The notes under the pieces: model-generated
Told to the model about the DNA's origin: nothing
Database searches by the model: none
What the model saw: only the letters and a program-made list of their open reading frames with translations
Assembly (NCBI GenBank): GCA_037833965.1
Contig: AP031352.1
Span: 18,084,501-18,148,500, forward strand
Direction: 5' to 3'
DNA length: 64,000 bases
Origin: Marchantia polymorpha subsp. ruderalis
Lineage: Eukaryota > Streptophyta > Marchantiopsida > Marchantiales > Marchantiaceae
Translations under genes and position numbers: made by a program
Shown: piece after piece, positions 34,301 through 46,096 of the stretch
Layout of the letters: each line of letters starts with the position of its first letter
Position numbering within the stretch: the stretch's first letter is position 1

Positions 34301-34716
34301 TCAATCTAGGGATTAGTAAACATCTAGAAGGTTTAGGGGGCCAATGGCATGTTGCCACATATTGATAACTAGTCAACCTTACTATGGTTTATCTTCGTAA
34401 AAGTAAGTTAGATAGAAATTACCATTTGTTACTATGGTAAATTCTCAAGTAGTATATATAGAGAGGTAGGGAAGAGCCTCTCAAGCAAGTTTGGAGAGTT
34501 CATATGTAGAGACTTGTTTCATATATGAAAGAGTGACTAATTTTCAGTACCTTGGAGTGTCGATGAGTGTATGAGTTGGAGTGATACCTTAAGAGATTGT
34601 GTGAGAAGGTGTTTAGGTAATGAGTATGATGCGGAATCCTAGTCTTCTAGAATCATGATGAGCTACCAAAAAGCCATATGAGGTAAACCTGAATGAGAGT
34701 CAGCCCGGAGGTTGCA
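31350..34716 (+). mobile_element. SL-A, small AT-rich LTR (about 771 bp) split by GL-9
   Basis: This insert begins TGTAAGACCGG and ends GGAGGTTGCA, with the 4-bp duplication GACC (31346-31349 and 34717-34720). Removing it restores the GL-8 ORF exactly. Without GL-9 and one of its duplications it is 771 bp. It is AT-rich, unlike GL, and has a TATA-like TATATATAGAG at about 34452, so it is probably oriented plus and is probably a solo LTR of another retrotransposon family. No coding sequence is visible. Confidence 0.7.
31598..34188 (-). mobile_element. GL-9, complete short GL copy (2,591 bp)
   Basis: On the minus strand it begins TGTGGTAACCCACTTTTTG at 34188 and ends GGGTTATTACA at 31598. It is flanked by the perfect duplication ATTGG (31593-31597 and 34189-34193) inside SL-A. 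It has the short-type leader, with a cluster of GCCTATCCACAGGC-like units (about 33175-33330), the Z block (about 32590-33010) with the telomere-like motif (32659-32680), and the usual tail with TATA box and microsatellite. No U3-ORF. This copy shows that both termini belong to one insertion unit even without the ORF. Confidence 0.9.
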
Positions 34717-37284
34717 GACCCGCCCGATGTCCTTTGACCTGGAGGCCCTTCCGCCGAAGGCGCATATCCCGGCGATCTCACCGCCGAAGGGCCTTGCCCC
34801 AAAGGCCCTTGAACCGAAGGCGGATCTTCCGCCGGCTCCTTCCCTTTCCTGCGCTGCACCGGGGGTGAATCCTGCCTATGCGTAGGCGCTCGCCTATGAA
34901 TAGGCGATGACCTATGCGTAGGCAAACTTCCTCCGCCTATGCGTAGGCGAAAGTCTTCGTCCGCAAGGGGTCGCCTATCAACAGGAAGTCGCCTATGCGT
35001 AGGCGACACACTCATCCGTGCCGCACGTTGTTGCTCCTGACCCGAAGGTCGTGTCACCTCCGCCGAGGGCGTAGGGTGGTCCGCTGACCCCTCGGCCGTC
35101 CGCGCAGTCCCATTCTTCTCCGGGGATGGACTTCCCTTTTCCGTGGAGATCGTCGCCGTTTCCGCGCTGCTGGCAGGTAACATAAGCCTGCGCACCTTCT
35201 GCTTCGGCCGACTGCAGATCTCGTGCAGTGGCCGCTTCCGGGTGAGAGCAGCCGATTCTTGCTGTTGCTCCTTCGTACGCGACCAGTGAACTTGAGCGAC
35301 AGCCAATATGAGCTCCACGAAGGACACTTGCCACAAAGTGATGTAAGTAGTGCGGTGCGGCTGCAAGAGTTGTAGCAGTGCCATCGCTACGAATCTGCGG
35401 AAACGATCTTTGTAGTCCCTGGTCTTGTACCCGTTCTTGCTGAACTTCTCCCGCTTGAACAATTCCACAAAGGAGGCTTCTTCTGCCTTCGACACCTTGA
35501 CGCTCTCACTGTCGAACAGGAGGTACCCGTCCTCGCCTGCACACCTTCCCAATGCTTGTCCCCAATCGTGGACAGTCCATCGATCTACATGCGGACGGAA
35601 TCCGCGCGTAGGTTGCTGTTCCTCGCTCAGCCATTCGCGCACCATGTCTCCGCACACGTAATTCCATCCCCACAGCAAGAAATCGAGTTTCCTCGCAATC
35701 AGCCGGTCTTGAAAAGTACGCAACCCATTCTGCGGGAGCTTGAGTGGAACCATCCGCAGCTTAACCAATGTCGACATCGCGTTCTTGAAATTGGTTTGCG
35801 CACCTTTCTCTCTGCTATGCCCGAGCCTCTTGGCCGCGGTTCTGTTTCCTCTGCAAACTCTAATCTCTCTCAATTCCAAATGTCGCGCACTCAATTCTCT
35901 CCCTGCCACCGGGTAAATCTCTGCGCGGTGGTGTCTAGAACGTCTCTCAACTAGAAGGTGGACGCGCGCAGCTCGCACAAGGAATTGAAATCGCAAATTC
36001 AAGAATGGGGTGTCCTCTGTCCGCTCGCAGGGTGTCATGGTCGGCTCTCGGTCGTGAAAGTCGAATCACTTGATGGCTGCGCCGGCTCGGAGGTATAACG
36101 GCCTTCTTTCTCACGCGCGGCTTCACGCTCCGCCAACGCGCCTTCACTCACACGCTCGAATTGGCAATTTGAACTCCGCCAGCATACTACGTCGCGGCCA
36201 TGGTCGCGCAGCGCCGAAGGCGGATTTCTTGCCGACGCGCTACACTCATCCGTACTTCGACTCGGCTGGTCTCGCTCCGCCGCAGGCGTTTGTCCGCGCA
36301 CAGGACAAAAGCCGAACTCCCTTCTCCGTAGGCGAAATTCTCGGCGGAGTTTCCACCGGCGTCGAACTCCATCCGCCTGTGCGTAGGCGCTCGCCTATGC
36401 GTAGGCGATGACCGTCCGCACGCAAGACGCTCGTCCGCGCAGTACTTCGCAGTAGGCGCAACGCCCAAGGCGGCTATGATGAAGGCGTTGACCGCGGTCA
36501 ACGAACTCCATCTAGTCTGTCCATCTCTCTCGCCTCTCCGTCGGCGCTCTTGTCTCCAAAATCCCGACCAGCCGAAGGCGCACTCGTCCGTTTCGTCCGT
36601 ACGGTCCGTACGGATTCGCTACTCCGTTGGGTCCTCACCTAACCGTGATGCGCTGGCGCCGAAGGCGCCGTACAAGTTCCAACCCCGAAGGCGGATTTCT
36701 AGGGCCGAAGGCGGATTTCCTGCCGAGGGCGAAATGCCTATGCGCAGGCAAAATCCGTCCGCCTATGCGTAGGTGCAAATCCTCCCGCCTATGCGTAGGC
36801 GGCATTCTCGGCGGACTTCCCGCCGACGTCAAACTCATTTCGCCTATGCGTAGGCAAACTTCCCTCGCCTATGCATAGGCGAAAGTCTTCGTATCTTTCG
36901 ACCGTCACAACTCCCTGAGTCCCGATCCGTTCCGGGCGTTCTTGGGCTCATTAGAACCAGCGCGTCAAGCTCTTTTCAACGAGACCCTAACGAAGTCAAG
37001 GCGTTTGGGAATTGCATAGATTCTGAGGGATTCCTCTCGCACAAAGGCGTATCGCCGAAGGCGGATTATGCGGCTTGCGCCGAAGGGAAACTCCTTCAGA
37101 GCCCATCGTTCAGGGCGGCGCCTGTTCCGGACATTGCGCCCAACTCCTGGATTCTATGAGATTCTACGAGATTATCCAGTTTCACTCTATTTAAATGTAC
37201 CGATCGCTATTTACACTGCTGCTGCGGTACAATTTTCCAAAAATGTTTTAAATTCCGCATAAATACCAAAAGTGTGTTACCACA

Positions 37285-37438
37285 AAGCTCTTATCATACA
37301 GAGCTGTACATCACGACAGTCACTAGGATTCACAATGCCCTCCGTGTGACTCGTTTCGCTTCTTCCTAGTCCTACCGTTAATTGATAATCATCGTCCGGC
37401 TGGATAGCGTCCAGTTCCTCTTCGACAGAGCAGCAGGC
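37285..37438 (-). other. 154-bp spacer between two GL starts, open frame on minus strand
   Basis: The spacer lies between the 5' ends of GL-8 (minus) and GL-10 (plus). One minus-strand frame is open throughout (about 51 codons, including VEEELDAIQPDDDYQLTVGL). It could be a remnant of host or retroelement coding sequence into which both copies inserted. I do not recognise the family. Confidence 0.35.
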
Positions 37439-40400
37439 TATGGTAACCCACTTTTGGTATTTATGCGGAATTTAGAACATTTTTGAAAAACTATACCGCA
37501 GCAGCAGCGTAAATAGCGATCGGTACATTTAAATAGAGTGAAACTGGATGATCTCAGAGAATCATCAAGAATCATCAAGTTGGGCGCAATGTCCGGAACA
37601 AACGCCCGCCCTGAACGATCGACTCTGAAGGAGTTCTCCTTTGGCGCAAGGCGCATAATCCGCCTTCGGCGGTACGCCTTCGGCGCTAGAGGAATCCCTC
37701 AGAATCTATGCAATTTTCAAACGCCTTGACTTGGTTAGGGTCTCGTTCGAAAGAGCTTGACGTGCTGGTTCTAACGAGCCCAAGAACGCCCGGAACAGAT
37801 CAGGACTCAGGGACTTCTGACGGTCGAAAGATACGAAGACTTTCGCCTACGCATAGGCGAAATGAGTTTGACGTCGGCGAGAAGTCCGCCGAGAATTTTG
37901 CCTACGCGAAAGGAATGCCGCCTACGCATAGGCACTTCGCCCTCGGCGGGAAATCCGCCTTCGGCCCTAGGAATCCGCCTTCGGGGTTGGAACTTGTACG
38001 GCGCCTTCGGCGCCAGCGCATCACGGTTAGGTGAGGACCCAACGGAGTTGCGAATCCGTACGGACCGTACGGACGGAACGGACGAGTAAGCCCTCGGCTG
38101 GTCGGGATTCCGGAGACAAGAGCGCCGACGGAGAGGCGAGGGACATGGACAGATTGAACGGAGTCCGTTGACCGCGGTCAACGCCTTCGGCACAGCCGCC
38201 TTCGGCGCTGCGCCTACGGCGAGGGACCTACACGGACGGACGTCTTCTGTGCGGAAGGTCAGCGCCTACGCATAGGCAAGCGCCTACGCACAGGCGGATG
38301 GAATTTGACGCCGGCGGGAAGTCCGCCGGGAATTCCGCCTACGGAGAGGGGAGGTCGGCTTCGGACCTGCGCGCGGACGAACGCCTTCAGAGGAGCGGGA
38401 CCAGCCCGAGTCGAAGTACAGATGAGTGTAGCGCATCAGCGAGAAATCCACCTTCGGCGCTGCGCGACCATGGCCGCGGCGTAGTACGCTGGCGGAGTTC
38501 AAATTGCCAATTCGAGCGTGTGAGTGAAGGCGCGTCGGCGGAGCGTGAAGCCGTGCGTGAGAGACAGGGCCGTTATACCTCCGAGCCGGCGTAGCCATCA
38601 AGTGATTCGACGTTCACGACCAAGAGCCGACCATGACACCCTGCGAGCGGACAGAGCACACTCAATTCTTGAATTTGCGATTTCAATTCCTTGTGCGAGC
38701 TGCGCGCATCCACCTTCTAGCCGAGAGACGTTCTAGACACCACCGCGTAGAGATTTACCCGGTGACAGAGAGAGAATTGAGTGCGCGACATTTGGAATTG
38801 AGAGAGATTAGAGTGTGCAGAGGAAACAGCACCGCGGGCAAGAGGCTCGGGCATAGCAGAGAGAAGTTTGCGCAATCCGATTTCAAGAACGCGATGTCGA
38901 CATCGGTTTAGCTGCGGATGGTTCCACTCAAGCTCCCGCAGAGTGGGTTGCGTGCTTTTCAGGACCGGCTGATTGCGAGTAAACTCGATTTCTTGCTGTG
39001 GGGATGAAATTACGTGTGCGGAGACATGGTGCATGAATGGCTGAGCGAGAGATAGCAACCTACGCGCGGATTCCGTCCGCACGTAGATCGTTGGACTGTC
39101 CACGATTGGGGACAAGCATTGGGAAGGTGTGCACGCGAGAACGGGTTCCTCCTATTCGACAGTGAGAGCGTCAAGGTGTCGAAGGCAGAAGAAGCCTCCT
39201 TTGAGGAATTGTTCAAGCGGGAGAAGTCCAGCAAGAACGGGTACAAGACCCGGGACTACAGAGATCGTTTCCGCAGAATCATAGCGATGGCACTGCTGCA
39301 ACTCTTGCAGCCGCACCGCACTACTTACATCACTTTGTGGCAAGTGTCCTTCGTGGAGCTCACATTGGCCGGAGCTCCAGTTCACTGGTCGCGTATCTTG
39401 CATAGGGTAATGCGACAACATGCGTTTGAGGAGCGGGGAGGAACGCTCAATCACCTCTCCTCCTTCTTGATAAACTTTTATCGGTCGATGGGTTGCTTAA
39501 CCGCGACCGAGCTTATTCAATTTCCGCCATTGACAGTCGACAATCCCGGGACGTATGTGCAGGATAACGAAGTCGACACCGACGCGGAGGACTCTCCGAC
39601 TTCCACTCCACCGGGTCAACAGGATGCGGGGAGGATAGCAGCACGAGTGCCGCGGAAGCGGAGATGGAGAGAGGAACCGGAGAAGGAGCAACATCAAGAA
39701 TCAACTGCTCTCACCCGGAAGCGGCCACTGCACGAGATCTGTAGTCGGCCGAAGCAGAAGGCGCGCACGCTTTTGTTACCTGCGAGCAGCGCAGAAACGG
39801 CGAAGACCGCCGGAGAGAAGGAAAGTCCATCCTCGGAGAGGAATGGGACTACGCGGACGGCAAAGGGGTAAGCGGACCACCCTACTCCCTCGGCGGAGGT
39901 AAGACGATCTTCGGGTCAGGAGCAACAACGTGCGGCACGGATGAGTGTGCCGCCTACGCAAAGGCGACTCCCTGTGGATAGGCGACCCCTTGCGGACGAA
40001 GACTTTCGCCTACGCATAGACGAGCGCCTACGCATAGGAAGGACTCACCCCCGGTGCAACGCAGGAAAGGGAAGGAGCCGGCGGAAAATCCGCCTTCGGC
40101 TCAAGGGCCTTTAGGGCAAGGCCCTTTGGCGGTGAGATCGCAAGGATATGCGCCTTTGGCGCCAGGGCCTTCGGGCCACCGAGTTACGAGTAGAGAGCCG
40201 GGGGGAGCCGTGCCTTCGGCGGGAAATCCGCCGGAAGGTGCACCTTCGGCGGAAGGGCCTTCGGGCCAAGGGACATCGGGCGGGCCGCCTTCGGCTCAAC
40301 CGCCTTCGGCGGAAGCGCCGCCAAGAATTGCGCCTACGCGTAGGCCGGACGCATCCTTGGCGCAGGACCTAATGGTGGAGCGGGATCGATCGGTGGAGCG

Positions 40401-42644
40401 GGACCTAACAGAGGAGCGGATTGACTGTCCGCAGGGTGAAATTCGTGCGCGCGATGCACAATTGCACTCCGCGCAAGTACATTCCGCACGACCGCCTTCG
40501 GCGGTAGACGCAGGCGGCGAGGAGATTACAGTCACAGCTAGGCAGGTGGGCGATGTGAATTCGGCACGACCGCATTCACCCACCGCCTTGGACATTTTAG
40601 CAGGAAGCAGCGAGGCTGCAAGAGCGCCAGCAGCGGCAGAGCACGCAGACATCTCGCAGCCCCGCACAGGTCAGTCGCCGACGAATTCAATGGCGACCGA
40701 AATCCTCAATTCGGAGGATGACGAAGAAGGAGGATCCACGGAATAAGTGTCGGGATCGGAATCCACCGAGGAGGAGGAGCAGGAAATGGTAGGCGCGCCG
40801 ACGGCGGCGCTCTGTGAGCAGGTAGTACCTATGTTGAGGTACCTGGATCGCAAAGTGGAGAAGTACGCGGACCCTCACCAGCCTGGGTCTTACGTCGAGC
40901 TAGTGAGGAGGCGAACCCGCACTAAAGTCCACACCAGCAAGTTGTTGAGCCGAGTGGATCAGGAACTTAAGGATCTGCGGGAGAAGCATGAGTGCCCGTG
41001 GGGTCAGTACAACCTCACTAGGAAGTTGTACAAAGCCTTCGACAAGACGAAGGACGAGAAGCTGGAAGAGTTCGCCAAGGAGAAGGCGAAGCTTGCAGAG
41101 GAGCTGGATTCTGAGCAGGATCAGAATCAAATTTTGTCAGAGGAGCTCGTGCGACAGACACGGTTGTTAGAGCAATGTCAGCTCGCACGGCAGGCGGACG
41201 AGGAATTAATCCGCAGACTGCAATCCGAGTGCGGGGAATTGAGAGCGCAACGTGCGGAGGCCGAATTGCAGTTGGTTGTAGTTGAAGACGATCGCCGGCG
41301 GGAGGCAGATCGCACGAAGGAAGAGATGGCGAGGCGAGTCGCCCATAGTCTCAGGGGCTACGCCCACTGGGAAGTGGCGGCGCAGGAGAAACTCACACTG
41401 CGCGAGTTAGAGCTTCGTGCAGCGGGGTTGTTATCACGTGATAGTCGGAGTCGGCGGCGAGTGGCGAAGAAGCTGGACTCTTTTTTGTCAAGGTCCCGGG
41501 ACACCATGGCCACCCTCGAGGCGGAGGTTTCCGCAGTGTTGCGGCGATTGGGACTGCGCAGTCGAGCGGAGGACTGGCAGGGTAGAGAGTTAGTGCGCGG
41601 CAGTCCGTCGCGCAGAAGGCGAAGCACAGGTTCTGCGGAGTGTAGTGTAGCGTGGTGCAGTGTAGTGTTAGTTAGGACTTAGAAGGTATAAAGTAGTTCA
41701 AGGCGTCTTGCCTTGGGATTTTTCCAGTTTCGGAAGTGCAGATCAGGAACTCATTTTCTCTGCGTGTTTGTGTCCTTAGTTCTGTCACCACGCAAGAGGA
41801 GCTACACCTTGGCGGTCCGCATTGTGTAGCTTAAGGCCTTCGGCCGAATGTTCAAAGCTAGTACATTGGTTAGAGACTTGAGTAGTTCGGATCTACACCT
41901 GCGGATGGTTGATGATGCTAAGAGCCAGTGCCTAGTTAGATACTTGAATAGCTTCGCCCCTACACCTTCGAGTGTTTGTTCCTGATTGTATCCTTCGGGA
42001 TTTTTCCCTTGAATGCCAAAGTGAAGTTTTGCTACTTCGTGTAAGCCTTGGTTGTAAATTCAGGTTACGCTGCAGCAGGTGCCTTCAGGGTAACCCCTGT
42101 AGTATTTATGGGAATGACAAGTGCCTGAGAATTCAAACTCTTCAATAGACTATTATGGTGTGCTACTGGATCGTTTCTCAGTTGAGTCCCTCCGTGCGGA
42201 CCTGTGTTCTCTGCGCGTTTTGTGAGTTGAGAGTGTTGTTCACCGCGTGTGAGTGACTTCGATCCGAAGTAGGAAGTCCAACCCGGGTTTCCCACGCTAG
42301 CAGAAGGCTAGTGGAAGGGTTGTAAAAGCCGGAGATGGGAGTCACTACCCGCAGATCCGCTGAGTGTACTCGCGAGAGACTTTCCCCACCTTGAAATCTT
42401 AAGTAGAGGTCCTAACCGATCTCTGGGGTGTGTGTGTGTGTGTGTTGTACGCTGCACTGTGCGACCTCCGAGTGAGCTCCGAGTGAACACTTGTAGTATT
42501 TCTGGGAGTGACAGTCGCCTGAGAATTTGAACTCCTCAATAGTCTGTTAAATGTAACACTTTGTACCCTGTGTGTTCCTCTGTCCCTGTGGGTTCGACCT
42601 TTCTACCACTATATTGCAGTTTTAGCCTTTAGTGGATTATTACA
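37439..42644 (+). mobile_element. GL-10, GL copy in 5'-LTR position (5,206 bp)
   Basis: It starts TATGGTAACCCACTTTTGG at 37439 (one change from the usual TGTGG) and ends AGTGGATTATTACA at 42644. The five bases before it (CAGGC) do not match those after it (TAAGA), so it is not a solo insertion. Instead a primer-binding-site-like sequence begins 22 bp downstream and a gag gene follows on the same strand, as expected for the 5' LTR of a Ty3/gypsy element. It contains the leader, the decayed ORF and the tail with TATA box (about 41687). Confidence 0.75.
38633..41660 (+). pseudogene. U3-ORF of GL-10, multiple stops
   Basis: The start is MTPCERTEHTQFLNL. The frame is broken by TAG at 38909, TGA near 39005 (TGG of WGWNY in other copies), TAG near 39055, TAA at 39869 and TAA at 40744. 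Long conserved open stretches lie between them (39119-39871, 40054-40743 and 40747-41660). All domains of the family can be recognised, including the acidic run and the coiled coil. This is an older, decayed copy. Confidence 0.8.
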
Positions 42645-42666
42645 TAAGAAGCCGACAACTTCTTTT

Positions 42667-42684
42667 TGGCGGCGCTGCCGGGGA
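42667..42684 (+). promoter_or_regulatory. Primer binding site, tRNA-Asp type
   Basis: The sequence TGGCGGCGCTGCCGGGGA lies 22 bp after the end of GL-10. From general knowledge, plant Athila/Tat-lineage Ty3/gypsy elements use TGGCGCCGTTGCCGGGGA, complementary to the 3' end of tRNA-Asp. The site here differs at two positions. It supports reading the upstream GL unit as a 5' LTR. Confidence 0.65.
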
Positions 42685-42727
42685 CAGTGCGTCAACGCCG
42701 GGGTACGAGAGCAGCAATGCTCGGTGA

Positions 42728-43500
42728 ATGTCGACAGGAGCCAGTGGCAACAAACTAAGTGCGAGATCTGCCCGCAAGCTTCGTCGAGATTTAGAGAAAG
42801 CCGTGGAAGAGACACGGCTTCAGAAGAAGAAAACACCAAAAATATTATCTAAGCCTAGTTCAGCCGGCACCATTGGCGGAGATACCCCAATGACTCGGAA
42901 CCGAACTTTGTGCTCACAGTTCTATTAGATATACCTTCCGCATATTCCCTCCTTAACTTAGAACAGACCGCCCGAGAGTCGTCGACAGACTCACCTATGG
43001 CGGACGGACAAGCCAATGCGCAAATGGTGTTCTCTCAACCCTTTACCAAACATTCCTATCCGAAGTATAAAGGGAGCGGGGATGACGATGATGCGGACTC
43101 CTACATCAAGCTGTTCAAATCAGTGTCTATCACTAACCGCGAGATCAGCGATGAGGACAGACTGCGGATTTTTCCTAGTCTGCTGCGGAAGAAGGCGCGC
43201 AGTTGGAATAATCACGATAGCACCGACCCAACTGGTTTGCTAACGTGGGCTCAACTGAAGGAAAAGTTCCTTCGACGCTTCCGTGAGCTTGGCTACGACA
43301 GTCGGGTGCTGACAAAGCTGCGTAATCTCCAGCGGAAAAAGAAGGAGAGCCTTCGTGACTACACAGAGAGGTTCCAAGACCTTCTCGACAGAATACCGAA
43401 AACGGGACCAGGATCCCCCTTCTCAGTCCAGCAGGTAGTGGATTGGTACGTGACCGGTTTAACTAGGGAAATGGAGACTTTCTGCAGACGCAAAAAGTCG
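42728..43500 (+). pseudogene. Ty3/gypsy gag fragment
   Basis: The ATG at 42728 opens a short frame (MSTGASGNKLSARSARKL). A frameshift near 42890 is followed by the main gag frame, which runs to about 43500. The main part has the features of the plant retrotransposon gag domain, such as FPSLLRKKARSW, WAQLKEKFLRRFRELGYDSR and LRDYTERFQDLLDRI, and encodes a structural capsid-like protein. It has no visible zinc knuckle, because the sequence passes into palindrome-rich GL leader (AFAEGAAAKAF and beyond). No protease, RT or RNase H is present. It is the only gag in the window. Confidence 0.75.
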
Positions 43501-43569
43501 CAGAAGGCGTTCGCCGAGGGCGCGGCGGCGAAGGCTTTCGCCTCTGGCCGACTCGCAATTTGTATCCAT

Positions 43570-44444
43570 CCCGCATCGCCGAAGGCGTTGACCCGCAGCG
43601 CCGAAGGCGTCTCTACCGCCGAAGGCGTTGACTCCCAGCGCCGAAGGCGAACTCCTCGAAGACGTCCGTCGCCGTAGGTGCATTGCCGAAGACGCAGCGC
43701 CAAAGGCGGCTGTGCCGAAGGCGTTGACTGTGATCCATGGATCTTGTCTTGTTTGTCGATCCCTCTTGTCCCTCCGAAGGCGCAAAAGCGCCTTCGGAGG
43801 GACAAGAGAGAGCCCGACGCCGGAGCTCTGTTCCGCCGAAGGCGCACATGTCTGTCTCGCCGAAGGCGTTGAGCCAAAGGCGGACCATACGGAGTTGCTA
43901 TCCCAAAAGCACTTACCTAATCTTGATGCGTTGGCGCCAAAGGTGCCGTACAAAGAAATTCACCCTCGAAGACGAACATCAAGGGCCAAAGGCGGATTTC
44001 CCGCCGGAGGCGAACTCCTTCCACCGAAGGCGTTCGTCTACGTATCGTCCGACAATCATAACTCCTTGAGCCCTCATTCGCTCCAAGCGTTCTTAGGCTC
44101 GTTAGAACGAGCGTGTCGAGTTCTTTCCAACGAGACCCTAACCAAGTCAAAACGTTGTGAATTGAATAAGCTCTGAGGGATTTCCATAGCGCCAAAGGCG
44201 TATCGCCGAAGGCGGATTATGCGCCTTGCGCCCAAGGAGATCTCTTTTAGAATTGATCGTTCAGCTTGGGGCGCCTGCTATGGACATTGCGCCCAACTCT
44301 TGGATACTATGAGATCATACAAGACCCGCGATTATCCATCTTCACTCTATTTAAATGTACCGATTACCATTTACACGGCTGTTGCGGTACTATTTTCCAA
44401 AAATGTTTTAAATTCCGCACAAAAGCAAAAAGTGGGTTACCACA
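43570..44444 (-). mobile_element. GL-11, leader fragment
   Basis: This is a minus-strand GL start (TGTGGTAACCCACTTTTTG at 44444) with leader palindromes, cut off where it meets the gag fragment around 43500-43575. It carries one AAAGAGCTCG-type module near 44110. The gag/leader junction lies in CGCATCGCCGAAGGCGTTGA, a palindrome-bearing stretch also found in other short-type leaders, which suggests recombination there. Confidence 0.65.
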
Positions 44445-44930
44445 GATATCTTTGTCAAACCGAAGTCACTCAGATGCGGTGAACAACACACTCCACTCAC
44501 AAAACGCGCAAAGAATACAGGACTCCAAACTCAGAAACTCGATTGAGAAAAGATCTAGTGTCACAACTTAACAGTCTATTGACAAGTTTGAATTCTCAGG
44601 CACTAGTTATTCCCAGAAATACTGCGGAGGCTACCCCTGAAGGCGCCTCAAGCAGCGTACAACCTGAATTGTTAACCAAGGTTTACTCGAAGTAACAAAA
44701 CTTCACTTTGGCATTCAGGGGGAAAAATCCCGAAGGAGTACTAACAGGAACAATCACCCAAAGGTGTAAGTCCGAATTGCTCAGGTTCTAACTAGACTAC
44801 ACTAGCTCAAAGCATTCGGCTGGAGGCCTTCAGCTACAAAATGCGGTAACTTCGTCAAGCTGTAGCTCCTCTTGCGCGGTGACAGAACTAAGGACACAAA
44901 CGCGCAGAGAAAATGAGTTCCTGAACTGCA
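44445..44930 (-). mobile_element. GL-12, tail fragment
   Basis: This is the interior part of a diverged GL tail on the minus strand, missing its terminal 400 bp where GL-11 abuts. It is interrupted at 44930/44931 by GL-13, at the CTGCA that other copies have just downstream of the TATA/palindrome region. Confidence 0.7.
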
Positions 44931-46096
44931 TGTAATAATCCACTAAAGGCTAAAACTGCAATATAGTGGTAGAAAGGTCGAACCCACAGGTACAAAGGGA
45001 CACACAGGGTACAAAGTGTCACGTTTAACAGATTATTGAGGAGTTTGAATTCTCAGGCGACTGTCACTCCCAGAAATACTGCAAGTGTCCACTCGGAGCG
45101 CACTCGGAGGTCGCACAATGCAGCGTAACACACACACACACACACCTGAAACTACAGAAACACAACCCAGAGATCCGTTAGGACCTCTACTCAAGATTTC
45201 AGGGGGAAGGTCTCTCAAGAGTACACTCAGCGAAGCTGCGGGTAGTGACTCCCAACTCCGGCTTTTACAACACTTCCACTAGCTTGCTGCTAGCGTAGGA
45301 AACCCGGTTTGGACTGCCTACTTCGGATCGAAGTCACTCATACGCGGTGAACAACACTCTCAACTCACAAAACGCGCAGAGAACACAGGTCCGCACTGAA
45401 GGACTCACTGGGAAACATTCCAGTAACACACCATAACAGTCTATTGAAGAGTTTGAATTCTTAGGCACTTGTCATTCCCAGAAATACTACAGGGGTTACC
45501 CCAAAGGCACCTGCTGCAGCGTAACCTGAATTTACAACCAAGGCTTACACGAAGTAGCAAAACTTCACTTTGGCATTCAGGGAAAAAATCCCGAAGGAGT
45601 ACAATCAGGAACAAACACTCGAAGGTGTAGGGGCAAAACTATTCAAGTATCTAACTAGTCACTGGCTCTGAGCATCGGCAATCACCCGCAGGTGTAGATC
45701 CGAACTACTCAAGTCTCTAACCAATGTACTAGCTCTGAACATTCGGCCGAAGGCCTTCAGCTACACAATGCGGATCGCTAAGATGTAGCTCCTCGTGCGT
45801 GGTGACAAAACTAAGGACACAAACATGCAGAGAAAATGAGTTCTTGATCTGCACTTTTGATGTTGGGAAAGATCCCAAGGCAAGACGCCTTGAACTACTT
45901 TATACCTTCTAGGTCCTAACTAACACTACACTGCGCTACACCACACTCCGCAGAACCTGTGCTTCGCCTCGTACGCGACGGACTGCCGCGCACTAACTCC
46001 CTACCCTGCCAGTCTTCCGCTCGACTGCGCAGTCCCAACCGCTGCAACGCCGCGGTCACCTCCGCCTTTAGGGTGGACATGGTATCCCGCGCCTTT
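44931..46096 (-). mobile_element. GL-13, 3' end with ORF terminus
   Basis: The minus-strand tail ends GGATTATTACA at 44931. Going upstream on that strand come the tail, the TATA region near 45900 and the last 55 codons or so of the U3-ORF (from KARDTM, through LRSRAEDWQGRELVRGSPS). The copy is cut at 46096 by the start of GL-14. Only the last 1.17 kb remain. Confidence 0.75.

Larger units (their letters stand above)
30141..36038 (-). pseudogene. U3-ORF of GL-8, interrupted and decayed
   Basis: The start is MTPCERTEDTPFLNL, with the conserved block present. About 110 residues are deleted after VHWSR. The frame is interrupted by SL-A at 34716, resumes at 31349, runs through MDILAGSSEAAGAP and the acidic EEEEQ region, and meets a TAG near 30475 where other copies have CAG (VRQT). 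A frameshift follows before the junction with the integrase fragment. It is not functional as one protein. Confidence 0.75.
30141..37284 (-). mobile_element. GL-8, giant LTR split by SL-A, 3' end deleted
   Basis: The minus-strand copy starts TGTGGTAACACAC at 37284, with the leader to 36039 and the ORF from 36038. It is split at 31349/34717 by SL-A, and the ORF reads through if SL-A is removed. The ORF then joins an integrase fragment at about 30140, so the last ORF codons and the whole tail are missing. A deletion running from within an LTR into the pol gene of the same element would produce this. Confidence 0.75.
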
